The notes under the pieces: generated by a model | The model's database searches: none | What the model was told of the DNA's origin: nothing | The model's input: the letters and a program-made list of their open reading frames with translations, nothing else | Made by a program: the position numbers and the translations under genes | Shown: positions 33,222-41,975 of the stretch, piece after piece | How the letters are laid out: each line of letters opens with the position of its first letter | Numbering within the stretch: the first letter of the stretch is position 1 | NCBI RefSeq assembly: GCF_030264295.1 | Contig: NZ_CP127173.1 | Location: 4,285,501 to 4,349,500, forward strand | Source of the DNA: Amycolatopsis nalaikhensis | Lineage (GTDB): Bacteria; Actinomycetota; Actinomycetes; Mycobacteriales; Pseudonocardiaceae | DNA length: 64,000 nt | Direction of reading: 5' to 3'

Positions 33222-33553
33222 GGTGTGGCACTCCTTCAAATCAAGACAGCAGGCGGCGGGGGAAAGCCGGTCTTTGTTTTGCTCAGGCGGTTGCGTTCGG
33301 CGGCGAGTTTCCGGGCGTGCACGACGACGGGGGCTACTCGAGCCGCCGCGTCGATCACGCCGGGCACCCTGGACGGGCCCCGCCTCGCCGAGACAACCTC
33401 AAGAGTGTAAACCAACCTCATCACGGTGGGTTGCGGCGGGTGCCCGCCCCAGGCTAGAACCCTCCTGGACCCCGGTACGTGACGACACAATTCCGGTGGC
33501 GAGACTTCACCGGCCGAGGTGTGCTCGGCGTAGCGGGAGAGCAGGGGGCGCAG
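33222..33553. other. Divergent intergenic region, rplY / lipoprotein
   Basis: 332 bases between two divergent starts. A 61-codon minus-strand frame (33236-33421) has no recognisable product and no good ribosome site, and I do not call it. The region presumably holds both promoters; CCGGCTTTCCCCCGCCGCC near 33255 on the minus strand could form a hairpin in the rplY leader. No known RNA motif was recognised. Confidence 0.4.
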
Positions 33554-34684
33554 ATGCGGGCTCGACGGGGCGTGGCGGCGGCGGTGCTGCTGCTGGGCGG
33601 GCTGCTCGCGGGCTGCCAGGTGGCGGTGCCCGGCACCGCCGGCGTGTCCGCCGCCGACCAGCAGACCGCCGACCGGCGCGCCGAGCAGCGCGCCGCGGTC
33701 GACGCGGCCCTCGACGCGCTGGGCAAGGCCCCCGCGCTGGCGCTGAAGTCCACGGTCAAGGACGCCTCCGGCAACCCGGCCGAGCAGCAGTTCCGGGTCA
33801 CCCGCGGTGGCACCGCCGTCGGCGCGCTGCCGCTCGAAGGCCGCGTCGTCCAGGTGACGGCCGCGGGCGGCGGGTTCTACCTGCGGGCCGACGCCGACTA
33901 CTGGAAGGCCCACGCGATCGACGAGGGCACCCAGTTCGGCACCAGCTGGGTGCGTTCGCTCGGCTCCGAGCTGCCGTTCGACCCGGCGGCCCGGTTCGCG
34001 CCCGCCGCGCTCGCCGACGCGCTCCGCAAGGCGCTACCCGGGCTGGACCGGCTGAGCGAGCCGGTGAAGGCCAAGCTCCCGGACGGCACCGAGGTCTACC
34101 AGCTCGGCGGCGCACCGAGCGTCCTGCGCGTCACGGCGGCCAAGCCGCACCGAGTCGTCAGCTTCGCCCCGGTGCTGCTCGACCCGCAGGCCGGGCCGAA
34201 GTATGGCGCCGAGTTCCGCGTCGACGCGCTTTCCGGCGACGCGCTGAAGGCGTTCCACACCGACGTCGACGCCGCGGTCGGCGGGCTCGGCCAGCCGTTC
34301 GAGGGCCTGGTGCAGGCCAGTGCCGTGGTCACGAACGACAGCCTCGACTGCAAGGACTTCGTCGGCTCGTGCACGACGACGGTCGACGTCTCGACCAGCG
34401 TCGTCGGCTCACCGGCGTCGGGGGAGAAGAGCGTCGTGCACATCAACCTCTCGGTCGAGGTCAGCGCCGAGTCGCTCGGCGCGCAGACGTGCACGACGGC
34501 GGCCGACGCGGAGCCGTACGCGACGGTGAAGATGTCCTGCACGGTCAAGTTCAAGCTGCCCAACCGCACGGCCAGCTACCAGGTGCTGTCCAAGCCGAAC
34601 GCGACCGCGGAGGTCCGCGCGGCCATCGACGTCAACGCCGTGAAGCAGAAGGTCGCCACGGAGTTCGCGGGCCTGGGCGGCTGA
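33554..34684 (+). CDS. Putative secreted lipoprotein
   Basis: 376 residues from ATG 33554, chosen because it begins a lipoprotein signal peptide: MRARRGVAAAVLLLGG then lipobox LLAGC (lipid Cys near residue 20). An Ala-rich helix follows (DQQTADRRAEQRAAVDAALDALG), then a beta-rich domain with YLRADADYWKAHA. Four cysteines in the C-terminal half (DCKDF, GSCTT, QTCTT, MSCTV) could form two disulphides. I recognise no family; the overall plan recalls mycobacterial LppX/LprG-like carriers, but no key residues support that. Confidence 0.7.
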   Translation: MRARRGVAAAVLLLGGLLAGCQVAVPGTAGVSAADQQTADRRAEQRAAVDAALDALGKAPALALKSTVKDASGNPAEQQFRVTRGGTAVGALPLEGRVVQVTAAGGGFYLRADADYWKAHAIDEGTQFGTSWVRSLGSELPFDPAARFAPAALADALRKALPGLDRLSEPVKAKLPDGTEVYQLGGAPSVLRVTAAKPHRVVSFAPVLLDPQAGPKYGAEFRVDALSGDALKAFHTDVDAAVGGLGQPFEGLVQASAVVTNDSLDCKDFVGSCTTTVDVSTSVVGSPASGEKSVVHINLSVEVSAESLGAQTCTTAADAEPYATVKMSCTVKFKLPNRTASYQVLSKPNATAEVRAAIDVNAVKQKVATEFAGLGG

Positions 34685-34717
34685 CCTGGACACCTACCCG
34701 GGGGTGCGTTGCTTCCG

Positions 34718-34747
34718 TTGAAGTAGGTGATCTTCCGTTCTTAGCAT
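34718..34747 (+). promoter_or_regulatory. Candidate promoter of the NAD(P)-binding gene
   Basis: TTGAAG (34718-34723) and TAGCAT (34742-34747) with an 18-base spacer, 35 bases before ATG 34783; a ribosome site GGAG is at 34772-34775. Confidence 0.5.
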
Positions 34748-34782
34748 CGGCTGCGAACAGCCGGAGCGAACGGAGAAGAGTC

Positions 34783-35424
34783 ATGGCCAAGCTGGTGGTT
34801 TTCGGGGCGACGGGGTACGCGGGCGGCAAGATCGCCGCGGAGGCGTTGCGGCGCGGGCACGAGGTCGTCGGCGTCGCGCGCCACCCCGGTTCGGTGCCCG
34901 AGGGCGCCGACGCGGTCCAGGGTTCCCTGCACGACGAGGAGTTCGTCGCCCAGGTCGCCAAGGACGCGGACGTCATCGTGGTCGCCACCCCGGCCCGCGC
35001 GATCGACGGCAAGAAGCTGATCGACGCGGTCCCCGCGCTGGCCAGGATCGCGCGCGAGAACGGCGTCCGGCTGTCCTTTGTGGGCGGTGCGTCGAGCCTG
35101 CTGGTCGCCGAGGGCGGGCCGCGGCTGTTCGACACCCCGGAGTTCCCGGCGGAGTACAAGGACGAGGCGGGCAGCCACGCCGCGGTGCTCGACCTGCTGC
35201 GCGAGCAGCCGGCGGACTTGGACTGGTTCTACGTCAGCCCGGCGGCCGAGTTCGGCGCGTGGGTCCCGGGCGAGCGCACGGGCGAGTTCCGCCTCGGCGG
35301 CGACATCCTGCTGACGGACGAGAACGGCAAATCGTTCATCGGCGGCGACGACTACGCGATCGCGTACGTCGACGAGATCGAGCAGCCGAAGCACCGCCGC
35401 GCCCGCTTCACCGTCGCTTACTGA
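34783..35424 (+). CDS. NAD(P)-binding NmrA/YwnB-like reductase
   Basis: 213 residues from ATG 34783. The Rossmann motif VVFGATGYAGGKIAAEALRRGHEV at the N terminus and VIVVATPAR, LSFVGGASSLLV and DWFYVSPAAEFG further on match the YwnB/BVR-B group of atypical short-chain dehydrogenases. No catalytic YxxxK is obvious. Members bind NADPH and act as flavin/biliverdin reductase-like or redox-sensing proteins. It overlaps the convergent LLM gene by 7 bases. Confidence 0.85.
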   Translation: MAKLVVFGATGYAGGKIAAEALRRGHEVVGVARHPGSVPEGADAVQGSLHDEEFVAQVAKDADVIVVATPARAIDGKKLIDAVPALARIARENGVRLSFVGGASSLLVAEGGPRLFDTPEFPAEYKDEAGSHAAVLDLLREQPADLDWFYVSPAAEFGAWVPGERTGEFRLGGDILLTDENGKSFIGGDDYAIAYVDEIEQPKHRRARFTVAY

Positions 35425-36284
35425 AGTTCGTTGAGCACCGGGGCGAAGGTTTCGAAGAACGGCTCGAAGACCGTGATGTAGGTGAAGCCGTAGCGCTCGC
35501 CCCGGTTTTCGAGCTGCTCCGCGATCTCCTCGACGGTGCCCAGCAGGAGCTGCGGCGCGTCGAGGAGTTCGCGGGTGTCGGGGACGGCGCTGCGCTCGGT
35601 CTTCTCGTGCCACGCCTCAGCGGCCTTCGCACGATCTTCGGTGACCTGGACGTGCTGGACGAGCATGTTGTACTCGACGTCGCGGCCGGTCTTCGCGCGG
35701 AAGTACCGCACCCGCTCGTCCATGGCCTCGGCGTTGTCGAGCTTGAAGGTGCCCGGCGGTTTGCCCGGCTGCTGCCGGAGTCCGGCGAAGCCCACGATGT
35801 CGGCATGCTCGGCGGCCAGCGACAGGACGCCGTCGCTGTTGCCCGCGATGAGCAGCGGGGGCATGTCCAGGTCTTCGTCTTCGAAGTGTTTCCGCAGGTA
35901 GCCGACGCTTTCTTCGAGACAGGCGATCCGCTGCTCGGCGCCCTGCCACGGCAGCCCGGCGGCGTCGAACTCGCTCTTCATGTGCCCGGCGCCGAGGCCG
36001 AGGTCGAGACGCCCGTCGAGCAGCGCGGCCGTCGAAGAGGCTTCGCGGGCGAAGAGGGCGAGGTTGTAGAAGGGCACGTTGGAGACGAGGGTGCCGAGCC
36101 GCACCCGTTCCGTGACGGCGGCGGCCGTGGCGAGCACCGGGAAGGGCGCGAAGCGTCCGGTGCCGAGGTGGTCGGGCACGGTGATGGCGTCGTAGCCGAG
36201 CGCCTCGACCCGGCGGCACTTGGCGACCCAGGCGTCCCGGCTGCCGATTTCACGAAGGCTGACGCCGAACTTGAACTTCCCCAT
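35418..36284 (-). CDS. F420-dependent LLM-class oxidoreductase 1
   Basis: 288 residues from ATG 36284; the frame extends to 36398, but MGKFKFGVSLREIGS is the natural start. Luciferase-like TIM barrel: YDAITVPDHLGTGRFAPFPVLATAAAVTERVRLGTLVSNVPFYNLALFAREASSTAALLDGRLDLGLGAGH, then FEDEDLDMPPLLIAGNSDGVLSLAAEHADIVGF. This matches the MSMEG_2516/Rv2161c-like F420 family. Cofactor F420 is used by actinobacteria to reduce or oxidise secondary substrates; the substrate here is unknown. Confidence 0.88.
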   Translation of the reverse strand: MGKFKFGVSLREIGSRDAWVAKCRRVEALGYDAITVPDHLGTGRFAPFPVLATAAAVTERVRLGTLVSNVPFYNLALFAREASSTAALLDGRLDLGLGAGHMKSEFDAAGLPWQGAEQRIACLEESVGYLRKHFEDEDLDMPPLLIAGNSDGVLSLAAEHADIVGFAGLRQQPGKPPGTFKLDNAEAMDERVRYFRAKTGRDVEYNMLVQHVQVTEDRAKAAEAWHEKTERSAVPDTRELLDAPQLLLGTVEEIAEQLENRGERYGFTYITVFEPFFETFAPVLNELQ

Positions 36285-36359
36285 GCCGGGGACGCTAGCC
36301 CCGAAACCCGCACCGGCGACGGGATTTCGCGCCCGGCGGAAAGCACGGTGCCGCAACCG

Positions 36360-36405
36360 GTCGTGAGTGTTTAGGGCGGTTCTAACCGCCCTAAACACTC
36401 ACGAC
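36360..36405. repeat. 46-base palindrome, dispersed family 1, copy 2
   Basis: 22-base perfect arms and CT centre, identical over its full length to the core of 21251-21298. It lies 12 bases after the prs stop (minus strand), again just downstream of a core gene, so a terminator role is plausible. Confidence 0.9.
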
Positions 36406-36416
36406 GGGTACGGGAC

Positions 36417-37398
36417 TCAGGCGTTGCCGTCGAAGAGGGACGTGACCGAGCCGTCCTCGAAGACCTGCTGGATGGCCTCCGCCAGCATCGGGGCGATCGA
36501 CAGCACCGTCAGACCCGGGAAGCGCTTCTCCTCCGGGATCGGCAGCGAGTTCGTCACGATGACCTCGCGCGCCTTGCACGCCGAGAGCCGCTGGGTCGCC
36601 GGGTCCGACAGGATTCCGTGCGTCGTCGCGATGACCACGTCCGCCGCGCCCTCGTCGATCAGCGCTTCCGTCGCCTTCACGATCGTGCCGCCCGTGTCGA
36701 TCATGTCGTCGATCAGGACGCACAGCTTGCCCTCGACCTTGCCGACCACGCGGTTGGCCACCGCCTGGTTGGGCTTGTCCGGGTCGCGCGTCTTGTGGAT
36801 GAACGCGATCGGGCGGTCGCCCAGCTGGGCGGCCCACTTCTCGGCCAGCCGCACGCGGCCCGAGTCCGGCGAGACGACCGTGATGTCGGCGTCGCCGTAG
36901 GTGTCCTTGATGTGGTCGGCCAGCACCGTCTGGGCCATCAGGTGGTCGACCGGGCCGTCGAAGAAGCCCTGGATCTGCGCGGTGTGCAGGTCGACCGTCA
37001 TGATCCGGTCGGCGCCCGCGGTCTTGAACAGGTCCGCGATCAGCCGGGCCGAGATCGGCTCGCGGCCCTTGTGCTTCTTGTCCTGGCGCGCGTACGGGTA
37101 GAACGGCATCACGACCGTGATCCGCTTCGCGCTCGCCCGCTTGAGCGCGTCCACCATGATCAGCTGCTCCATCACGTACTCGTTGATGGGCGTGGTGTGC
37201 GCCTGGATGACGAAGGCGTCGGTGCCGCGGACGGACTCCTCGAAGCGGACGAACAGCTCGCCGTTGGCGAACGTGTGCGCCGTCTGCGGGGTGATCGTCA
37301 CGTTGAGGTGCTGGGCGACCTCTTCGGCGAGCTTCCCGGTGTGCGCGCCCGGAGAAGAGCATCAAGTTCTTCTTCGGCGTGCCTTGCTTCGGACTCAT
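36417..37398 (-). CDS. prs: Ribose-phosphate pyrophosphokinase, frame broken near the 5' end
   Basis: Makes PRPP from ribose 5-phosphate and ATP. Present: EQLIMVDALKRASAKRITVVMPFYPYARQDKK, MTVDLHTAQIQGFF, VVSPDSGRVR and the PRPP-binding VLIDDMIDTGGTI. The true start is ATG 37398 (MSPKQGTPKKNLMLFSGRAH), overlapping the glmU stop. After 20 residues the frame shifts because of one extra base in GAGCTTC (37329-37335). Restoring GAGCTC gives FSGRAHRELAEEVAQHLN joined to VTITPQTAHTF, 326 residues in all, the normal length. As deposited, only an internal-start frame from 37301 is open. The gene is essential, so an error in the sequence is the likelier cause. Confidence 0.95.
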
Positions 37399-38888
37399 GC
37401 TGGCGACTCCCCGTCGTTCCCTGCTGCGGCTTCGGACACGGCGGTGGTGTCCTGCTTGGCGAGGGCGGCCTCGGCCGCCTCCGCCGCGGGCGTGCCCGGC
37501 CTGCGCCGGACCGCCCAGCCTTCGATGGTGCGCTGCGGCGGCGCGGACACCGCGAGTGCGCCCGGCGGGACGTCCTCCCGGATCACCGCGCCCGCTCCAC
37601 TGTAAGCGCCGTCGCCGACGTGCACCGGGGCGACGAACGTGTTGTCCGCGCCCAACCGGACATACGACCCGATAACGGTCCGGTGCTTGTGGACGCCGTC
37701 GTAGTTCACGAACACGCTGGAGCAGCCGATGTTGCTGTGCTCGCCGATCGTGGCGTCGCCGACGTAGGTCAGGTGCGGCACCTTCGTGCCGGCGCCGATG
37801 TCGGCGGACTTCGTCTCGACGAACGCGCCGAGCTTGCCCTTCTCGCCCAGCTTCGTGCCCGGCCGCAGGTAGGTGAACGGGCCGACGTTGACGCCGTCGC
37901 CCAGCTCGGAGTCCGAACCGTGCACGCGCACCACGGAGGCGCGGGCGCCGATGGTCATGTTCGTCAGGGTGCTGTCGGGCCCGATCGTGGTGCCTTCGCC
38001 GACCGTTGTCGTGCCCTTGAGCTGCACGCCGGGCTCGATGACGACGTCACGCGACAGGGTCACGCCGGCGTCGATCCACGTCGAAGCCGGGTCGACGACC
38101 GTGACGCCTTCGCGCTGCCAGCGCTGCACGATCCGGCGGTTCAGCTCGGCGCCGAGCACCGACAGCTGGACGCGGTCGTTGACGCCCTCGGTGAGCCACG
38201 GGTCGTCGACGACCAGCGCGCCGACGTGCAGGCCGTCGCCGTTCGCGATGCCGAGCACGTCGGTCAGGTACAGCTCGCCCTGCGCGTTGTCGGTCGAGAG
38301 CCGCGAAAGGCCGTCGCGCAGCACGGCGGCGTCGAACGCGTACACGCCCGAGTTGATCTCGGTGATCTCGGCCTGCTCGGGGGTGGCGTCCTTGTGCTCG
38401 ACGATCCCGGTGACCTTGCCCGCCGCGTCGCGCACGATCCGGCCGTAGCCGGTCGGGTCGGCGACCACCGCGGTCAGCACCGTGACGGCGTTCTTGGCTT
38501 CGGTGTGCTCGGCGAGCAGCGCGCCGAGGGTCGCGGTGTCGAGCAGGGGGACGTCGCCGTAGCTGACGAGCACGGTGCCGGTGAGGTCCGCGGGGAGGGT
38601 GGCGAGCGCGCAGGACACGGCGTGGCCGGTGCCCTTCTGCTGGTCCTGGACCGCGGTGCCGACGGCGCGCCCGAGCGCGGCGCCGACCTGGGCGAGGCGC
38701 TCGCCGACCAGTTCGCGGCCGTGGCCGACGACCACCACGAGGTGTTCGGGGTCCAGTCCGGCCGCGGCCCGGACGGCGTGCTCGACGAGGGGGCGCCCGG
38801 CGATCGGGTGCAGCACCTTCGCGGTCGCGGATCGCATGCGGGTGCCCTCACCCGCGGCGAGGATCAACGTGCTCAGCGGGCCGGTCAA
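37395..38888 (-). CDS. glmU: Bifunctional N-acetyltransferase/uridyltransferase
   Basis: 497 residues from TTG 38888, favoured because GGGAG lies 5 bases upstream; another TTG is at 38900. The N-terminal uridyltransferase domain starts with LSTLILAAGEGTRMRSATAKVLHPIAGRPL and contains QKGTGHAV and SYGDVPLL. The C-terminal left-handed beta helix (about 255-455) holds hexapeptide repeats, with RPGTKLGEKGKLGAFVETK and NYDGVHKHRTVIG. It makes UDP-GlcNAc for peptidoglycan from glucosamine-1-phosphate. The tail of about 40 extra residues (AAEAALAKQDTTAVSEAAAG) is longer than in E. coli. It overlaps prs (ATGA), the standard actinobacterial glmU-prs operon. Confidence 0.95.
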   Translation of the reverse strand: MTGPLSTLILAAGEGTRMRSATAKVLHPIAGRPLVEHAVRAAAGLDPEHLVVVVGHGRELVGERLAQVGAALGRAVGTAVQDQQKGTGHAVSCALATLPADLTGTVLVSYGDVPLLDTATLGALLAEHTEAKNAVTVLTAVVADPTGYGRIVRDAAGKVTGIVEHKDATPEQAEITEINSGVYAFDAAVLRDGLSRLSTDNAQGELYLTDVLGIANGDGLHVGALVVDDPWLTEGVNDRVQLSVLGAELNRRIVQRWQREGVTVVDPASTWIDAGVTLSRDVVIEPGVQLKGTTTVGEGTTIGPDSTLTNMTIGARASVVRVHGSDSELGDGVNVGPFTYLRPGTKLGEKGKLGAFVETKSADIGAGTKVPHLTYVGDATIGEHSNIGCSSVFVNYDGVHKHRTVIGSYVRLGADNTFVAPVHVGDGAYSGAGAVIREDVPPGALAVSAPPQRTIEGWAVRRRPGTPAAEAAEAALAKQDTTAVSEAAAGNDGESPA

Positions 38889-38936
38889 CGGCGCTCCCAA
38901 CGGTTACCAGCAGGTGGCTTCTGTCGGGCTCCGATC

Positions 38937-40691
38937 CTAACTGTGCTCTTCGGCGTCCCACGCGGGGTCGGTCGGAGGGGCCTCGCTCGCCCACGCGGCG
39001 GCCGGGTCCGCGGCCATCGAGTTCGCCGACGCCACCTGGTTGCCGCCACCGCGTTTCGCCTGGTACATGGCCGCGTCCGCGCGCGCGAGGACCTGCTCGC
39101 CGCGTTCCTGCGGCCGCAGCGAGACCAGCCCGATCGAGAGCGTGACGCCGTGCGAGAGGTGGTGCGGCAGGCCTGCGACGGATTTCACTGCGCGGCCGAG
39201 CGCCATCTTCGCCGCGGACGCCGGCGTGCCGGGGAGCAGCACGATGAACTCGTCGCCGCCGTAGCGCGCCACCAGGTCGTCACCGCGCAGGGCGTCACGA
39301 AGCGTGCTCGCGACGACACGCAGGACGTTGTCGCCTTCGGCGTGTGACTGCTTGTCGTTGACGCCCTTGAAGCCGTCGAGGTCGACCAGCGCGACCGCCA
39401 GCGGCTGCGCGTCGGCCGAAGAAGCCAGCTGACGCAGCTTCTCGTCGAGCGCGCGGCGGTTCGGCAGGCCGGTGAGCGGGTCCTGCAGGGCCTGCTGGGT
39501 GATCGCGCCGTGCTCGGCCGACAGCCGCTCGTGCTCGCGACGCGCGTTCAGCGTGGCGATCTGCGACTCGCGCAGGCTCCACATCTCGGACTCGAGGCGG
39601 GTCGCGTAGTCGATCAGCGACTGGCTCGCGCCGGACGCGTAGTCCGGGCTGGTGTCGAGCCGGGCCAGCTCGCGGGCGATGTTGAGCCGCATCGACGGCT
39701 GCGAGGTGTCGTCCTGGATGGACTGGCGGGCGTCGCGCAGCACCTCGAGCGCCTCGTCGCGGCGGCCGTCCCGGTCCAGGCAGCGCGCCAGCGCGATCGC
39801 GACGATCTCCCGGTCGTGCCCGAAGGCGCGTTCGGTGTAGATGTTCTCGAGCCGCGCGATGTGCTCGGCGCCCGGCTCGTGCAGCGCCGGTGCCGCGGCC
39901 AGGACGCCGACCTGGTCGATCGCCGGCACGTTCGCCTTGCGCGGGAACAGCGACTCGGCGAACGGGCCCTCGGCGGCGGCGCCCATGGAGGCCGCGGTCC
40001 GGAACTTCTCCGCGCTCTCGTCGTACTCCTCGATGCGCTCCAGGCGCAGACCCCAGCCGAGCAGCATCTTGATGCGGTTCATCAGCTGCAGCGCGATGTC
40101 GTGCGGGCTCGCGCTCTCGCGGATCGCCGCGGCGGCCCGCCCGATCACCTCTTCGGCGGCCTCGTAGACGCCGAGCTGGTTGAGCACGAGCCAGCAGTCG
40201 ATCAGGGTGGAGGACAGCAGCCGGTTCCAGTTGCGGACGCCGACCTGCCGGTCCGGGATGGTGGAGTCGTCCAGGATGGCCAGCGCCCTGGCGATCTCGG
40301 TGAGCGCGGCGTCCTCCTGCGCGGCGATGACCAGGCGGCGCCCGCGCAGGGCGTGCGCGTCGGCCCGCAGCAGGGCGATGCCGTGGCGCCGGGTGTGCGC
40401 GAGCATCTCGTCGAGCCGGGGCTCCGCCTCGGCGGCCAGGCCCTTGGTGATCAGCCGGGCCAGCGCGGACGCGCGCAGCAGCTGGGCCACGAGCAGGGGT
40501 TCACCGCGTCGCTGGGTCTCGTCGAGCAGCTCGTCCAGGCTCGCGACGATCTCGAGCTGCTGGGTGTACTCGGCCCGCTGGACCGCGGCGCTCAGCTCGC
40601 GCGCTCGTCCGACGAGCCAGGCGTCGGACATCTCGATCAGCGCGGGCCGCCTGGCCGCCACCGGGTCGGTCGCCTCTTCGGTCAGCGCCAT
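38937..40691 (-). CDS. Diguanylate cyclase with TPR-like N-terminal region
   Basis: 584 residues, ATG start. Residues about 20-390 are helical repeat-like (ALARLITKGLAAEAEPRLDEMLAHTRRHG and similar), resembling tetratricopeptide sensors. The C-terminal GGDEF domain starts at about 415 (DPLTGLPNRRALDEKL) with an intact active-site motif YGGDEF and a product-inhibition site RGDD five residues before GGDEF. It should therefore make c-di-GMP with feedback control. There is no membrane helix, so it is cytoplasmic. It lies upstream of glmU on the same strand (49-base gap) and just downstream of tRNA-Gln. Confidence 0.92.
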   Translation of the reverse strand: MALTEEATDPVAARRPALIEMSDAWLVGRARELSAAVQRAEYTQQLEIVASLDELLDETQRRGEPLLVAQLLRASALARLITKGLAAEAEPRLDEMLAHTRRHGIALLRADAHALRGRRLVIAAQEDAALTEIARALAILDDSTIPDRQVGVRNWNRLLSSTLIDCWLVLNQLGVYEAAEEVIGRAAAAIRESASPHDIALQLMNRIKMLLGWGLRLERIEEYDESAEKFRTAASMGAAAEGPFAESLFPRKANVPAIDQVGVLAAAPALHEPGAEHIARLENIYTERAFGHDREIVAIALARCLDRDGRRDEALEVLRDARQSIQDDTSQPSMRLNIARELARLDTSPDYASGASQSLIDYATRLESEMWSLRESQIATLNARREHERLSAEHGAITQQALQDPLTGLPNRRALDEKLRQLASSADAQPLAVALVDLDGFKGVNDKQSHAEGDNVLRVVASTLRDALRGDDLVARYGGDEFIVLLPGTPASAAKMALGRAVKSVAGLPHHLSHGVTLSIGLVSLRPQERGEQVLARADAAMYQAKRGGGNQVASANSMAADPAAAWASEAPPTDPAWDAEEHS

Positions 40692-40720
40692 CCTCCCGGT
40701 GTCGTGGGTCGGGTCGTCTG

Positions 40721-40792
40721 CTCCGCCGCCAGGATTCGAACCTGAACTGTCAGAACCAAAATCTGAAGTGCTGCCGATTACACTACGGCGGA
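40721..40792 (-). tRNA. tRNA-Gln (anticodon TTG)
   Basis: 72 bases without encoded CCA. Acceptor stem TCCGCCG/CGGCGGA pairs perfectly; the anticodon loop TTTTGGT carries TTG; the T arm contains GGTTCGAATCC. The discriminator is G. It decodes CAA. The position beside the glmU-prs cluster is typical for actinobacteria. Confidence 0.97.
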
Positions 40793-40928
40793 TCGATCCT
40801 GGTCAGGATAGCGACGATCGGGTGTCGTCCGCGCGGGGGATGCGTTAGGCGGCGCGTCCCCGGGTACCCCCCGCCCGGAGAAGGGTGTGGGTTCAGGCAC
40901 TCCCCAGCCGCCGGAACCTCCTGTACCG

Positions 40929-40950
40929 TAACTTACGGCATCGTAGGTTA
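40929..40950. promoter_or_regulatory. Inverted repeat upstream of the desaturase gene
   Basis: TAACTTACG-GCAT-CGTAGGTTA, 9-base arms with one mismatch, 43 bases before the desaturase ATG. Size and location fit an operator for the TetR regulator encoded just downstream of the desaturase. Confidence 0.55.
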
Positions 40951-40992
40951 GGTCACCCTTCGCAGGGCACCGTGCAGGAAGAAGTGAAGCGT

Positions 40993-41958
40993 ATGACGGC
41001 CACGCTCGACCGTTCACAGCCCACCGGGGAGCCGCCGGCTCCGAAGGGCCCCAAACCCGTCGTCGACGGCCAGCGCGGCATCGGCGTGCAGCTGTCGGTC
41101 TACTTCGGCGTGATCGCGCCGCTGGTGGCCTTGCTGGTCGCCGTGCCGTTCGCCTGGGGCTGGGGACTGAGCTGGGTCGACGTCGGCATCTTCGTGGTGT
41201 TCTACGCGATCAGCGGGCTCGGCATCACGGTGTCGTACCACCGCTACTTCACGCACGGCTCGTTCAAGGCCAAGCAGTGGCTGCGCGTGCTGATGGCGAT
41301 CGCGGGCAGCATCGCCCTGCAGGGCCCGGTGATCACCTGGGTCGCCGACCACCGCCGCCACCACGCGTTCTCCGACCGCGACGGCGACCCGCACTCGCCC
41401 TGGGCGTTCGGCACCTCGCCGTGGGCCATCGCGAAGGGCTTCTGGCACGCCCACATGGGCTGGCTGTTCGAGCGCGACCAGACGAACGCCGAGCGGTTCG
41501 CGCCGGACCTGGTGAAGGACCCGGCGATCAAGAAGGTCGACGACCTGTTCTGGCTGTGGGCCCTGGTCAGCCTGACGCTCCCGGCGCTGCTCGGCGGCTT
41601 GATTTCGTGGTCGCTGTGGGGCGCGGTGACGGCGTTCTTCTGGGCCGGTCTGGTGCGCATCTGCGTGCTGCACCACGTGACGTGGTCGGTCAACTCGATC
41701 TGCCACATGATCGGCGAGCGCCCGTTCGCCGCCCGCGACAAGTCGGCGAACTTCTGGCCGCTGGCGATCTTCAGCTTCGGCGAGTCCTGGCACAACCTGC
41801 ACCACGCGGACCCGACGTCGGCCCGCCACGGCGTGAAGCGCGGCCAGATCGACATCTCCGCGCGGCTGATCTGGATCTTCGAGAAGTTCGGCTGGGTGCA
41901 CGACGTCCGCTGGCCGACGCCCCAGCGCCTGGCCCGAATCGCCACCGAGAAGCACTAG
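40993..41958 (+). CDS. Acyl-CoA desaturase
   Basis: 321 residues from ATG 40993. Membrane fatty-acid desaturase with the three histidine boxes: HRYFTH (about residue 79), HRRHH (about 119) and HNLHH (about 260), which ligate the di-iron centre. Four hydrophobic spans are visible (VYFGVIAPLVALLVAVPFAWG; VDVGIFVVFYAISGLGITV; LFWLWALVSLTLPALLGGLI; ITWSLWGAVTAFFWAGLV-like). It introduces a cis double bond (Delta9 type) into acyl-CoA and adjusts membrane fluidity. A TetR gene follows after 17 bases, and an inverted repeat lies upstream. Confidence 0.93.
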   Translation: MTATLDRSQPTGEPPAPKGPKPVVDGQRGIGVQLSVYFGVIAPLVALLVAVPFAWGWGLSWVDVGIFVVFYAISGLGITVSYHRYFTHGSFKAKQWLRVLMAIAGSIALQGPVITWVADHRRHHAFSDRDGDPHSPWAFGTSPWAIAKGFWHAHMGWLFERDQTNAERFAPDLVKDPAIKKVDDLFWLWALVSLTLPALLGGLISWSLWGAVTAFFWAGLVRICVLHHVTWSVNSICHMIGERPFAARDKSANFWPLAIFSFGESWHNLHHADPTSARHGVKRGQIDISARLIWIFEKFGWVHDVRWPTPQRLARIATEKH

Positions 41959-41975
41959 TCAACTAGGCTGCCCCG

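Noticed and set aside
33236..33421. 61-codon minus-strand frame between rplY and the lipoprotein gene
   Set aside because: No ribosome site, no recognisable domain and no coupling; treated as leader or intergenic sequence.
36391..37398. Separate 335-codon frame beginning with the true prs start
   Set aside because: After 20 residues it is an out-of-frame reading of prs; the single gene is restored by removing one base.
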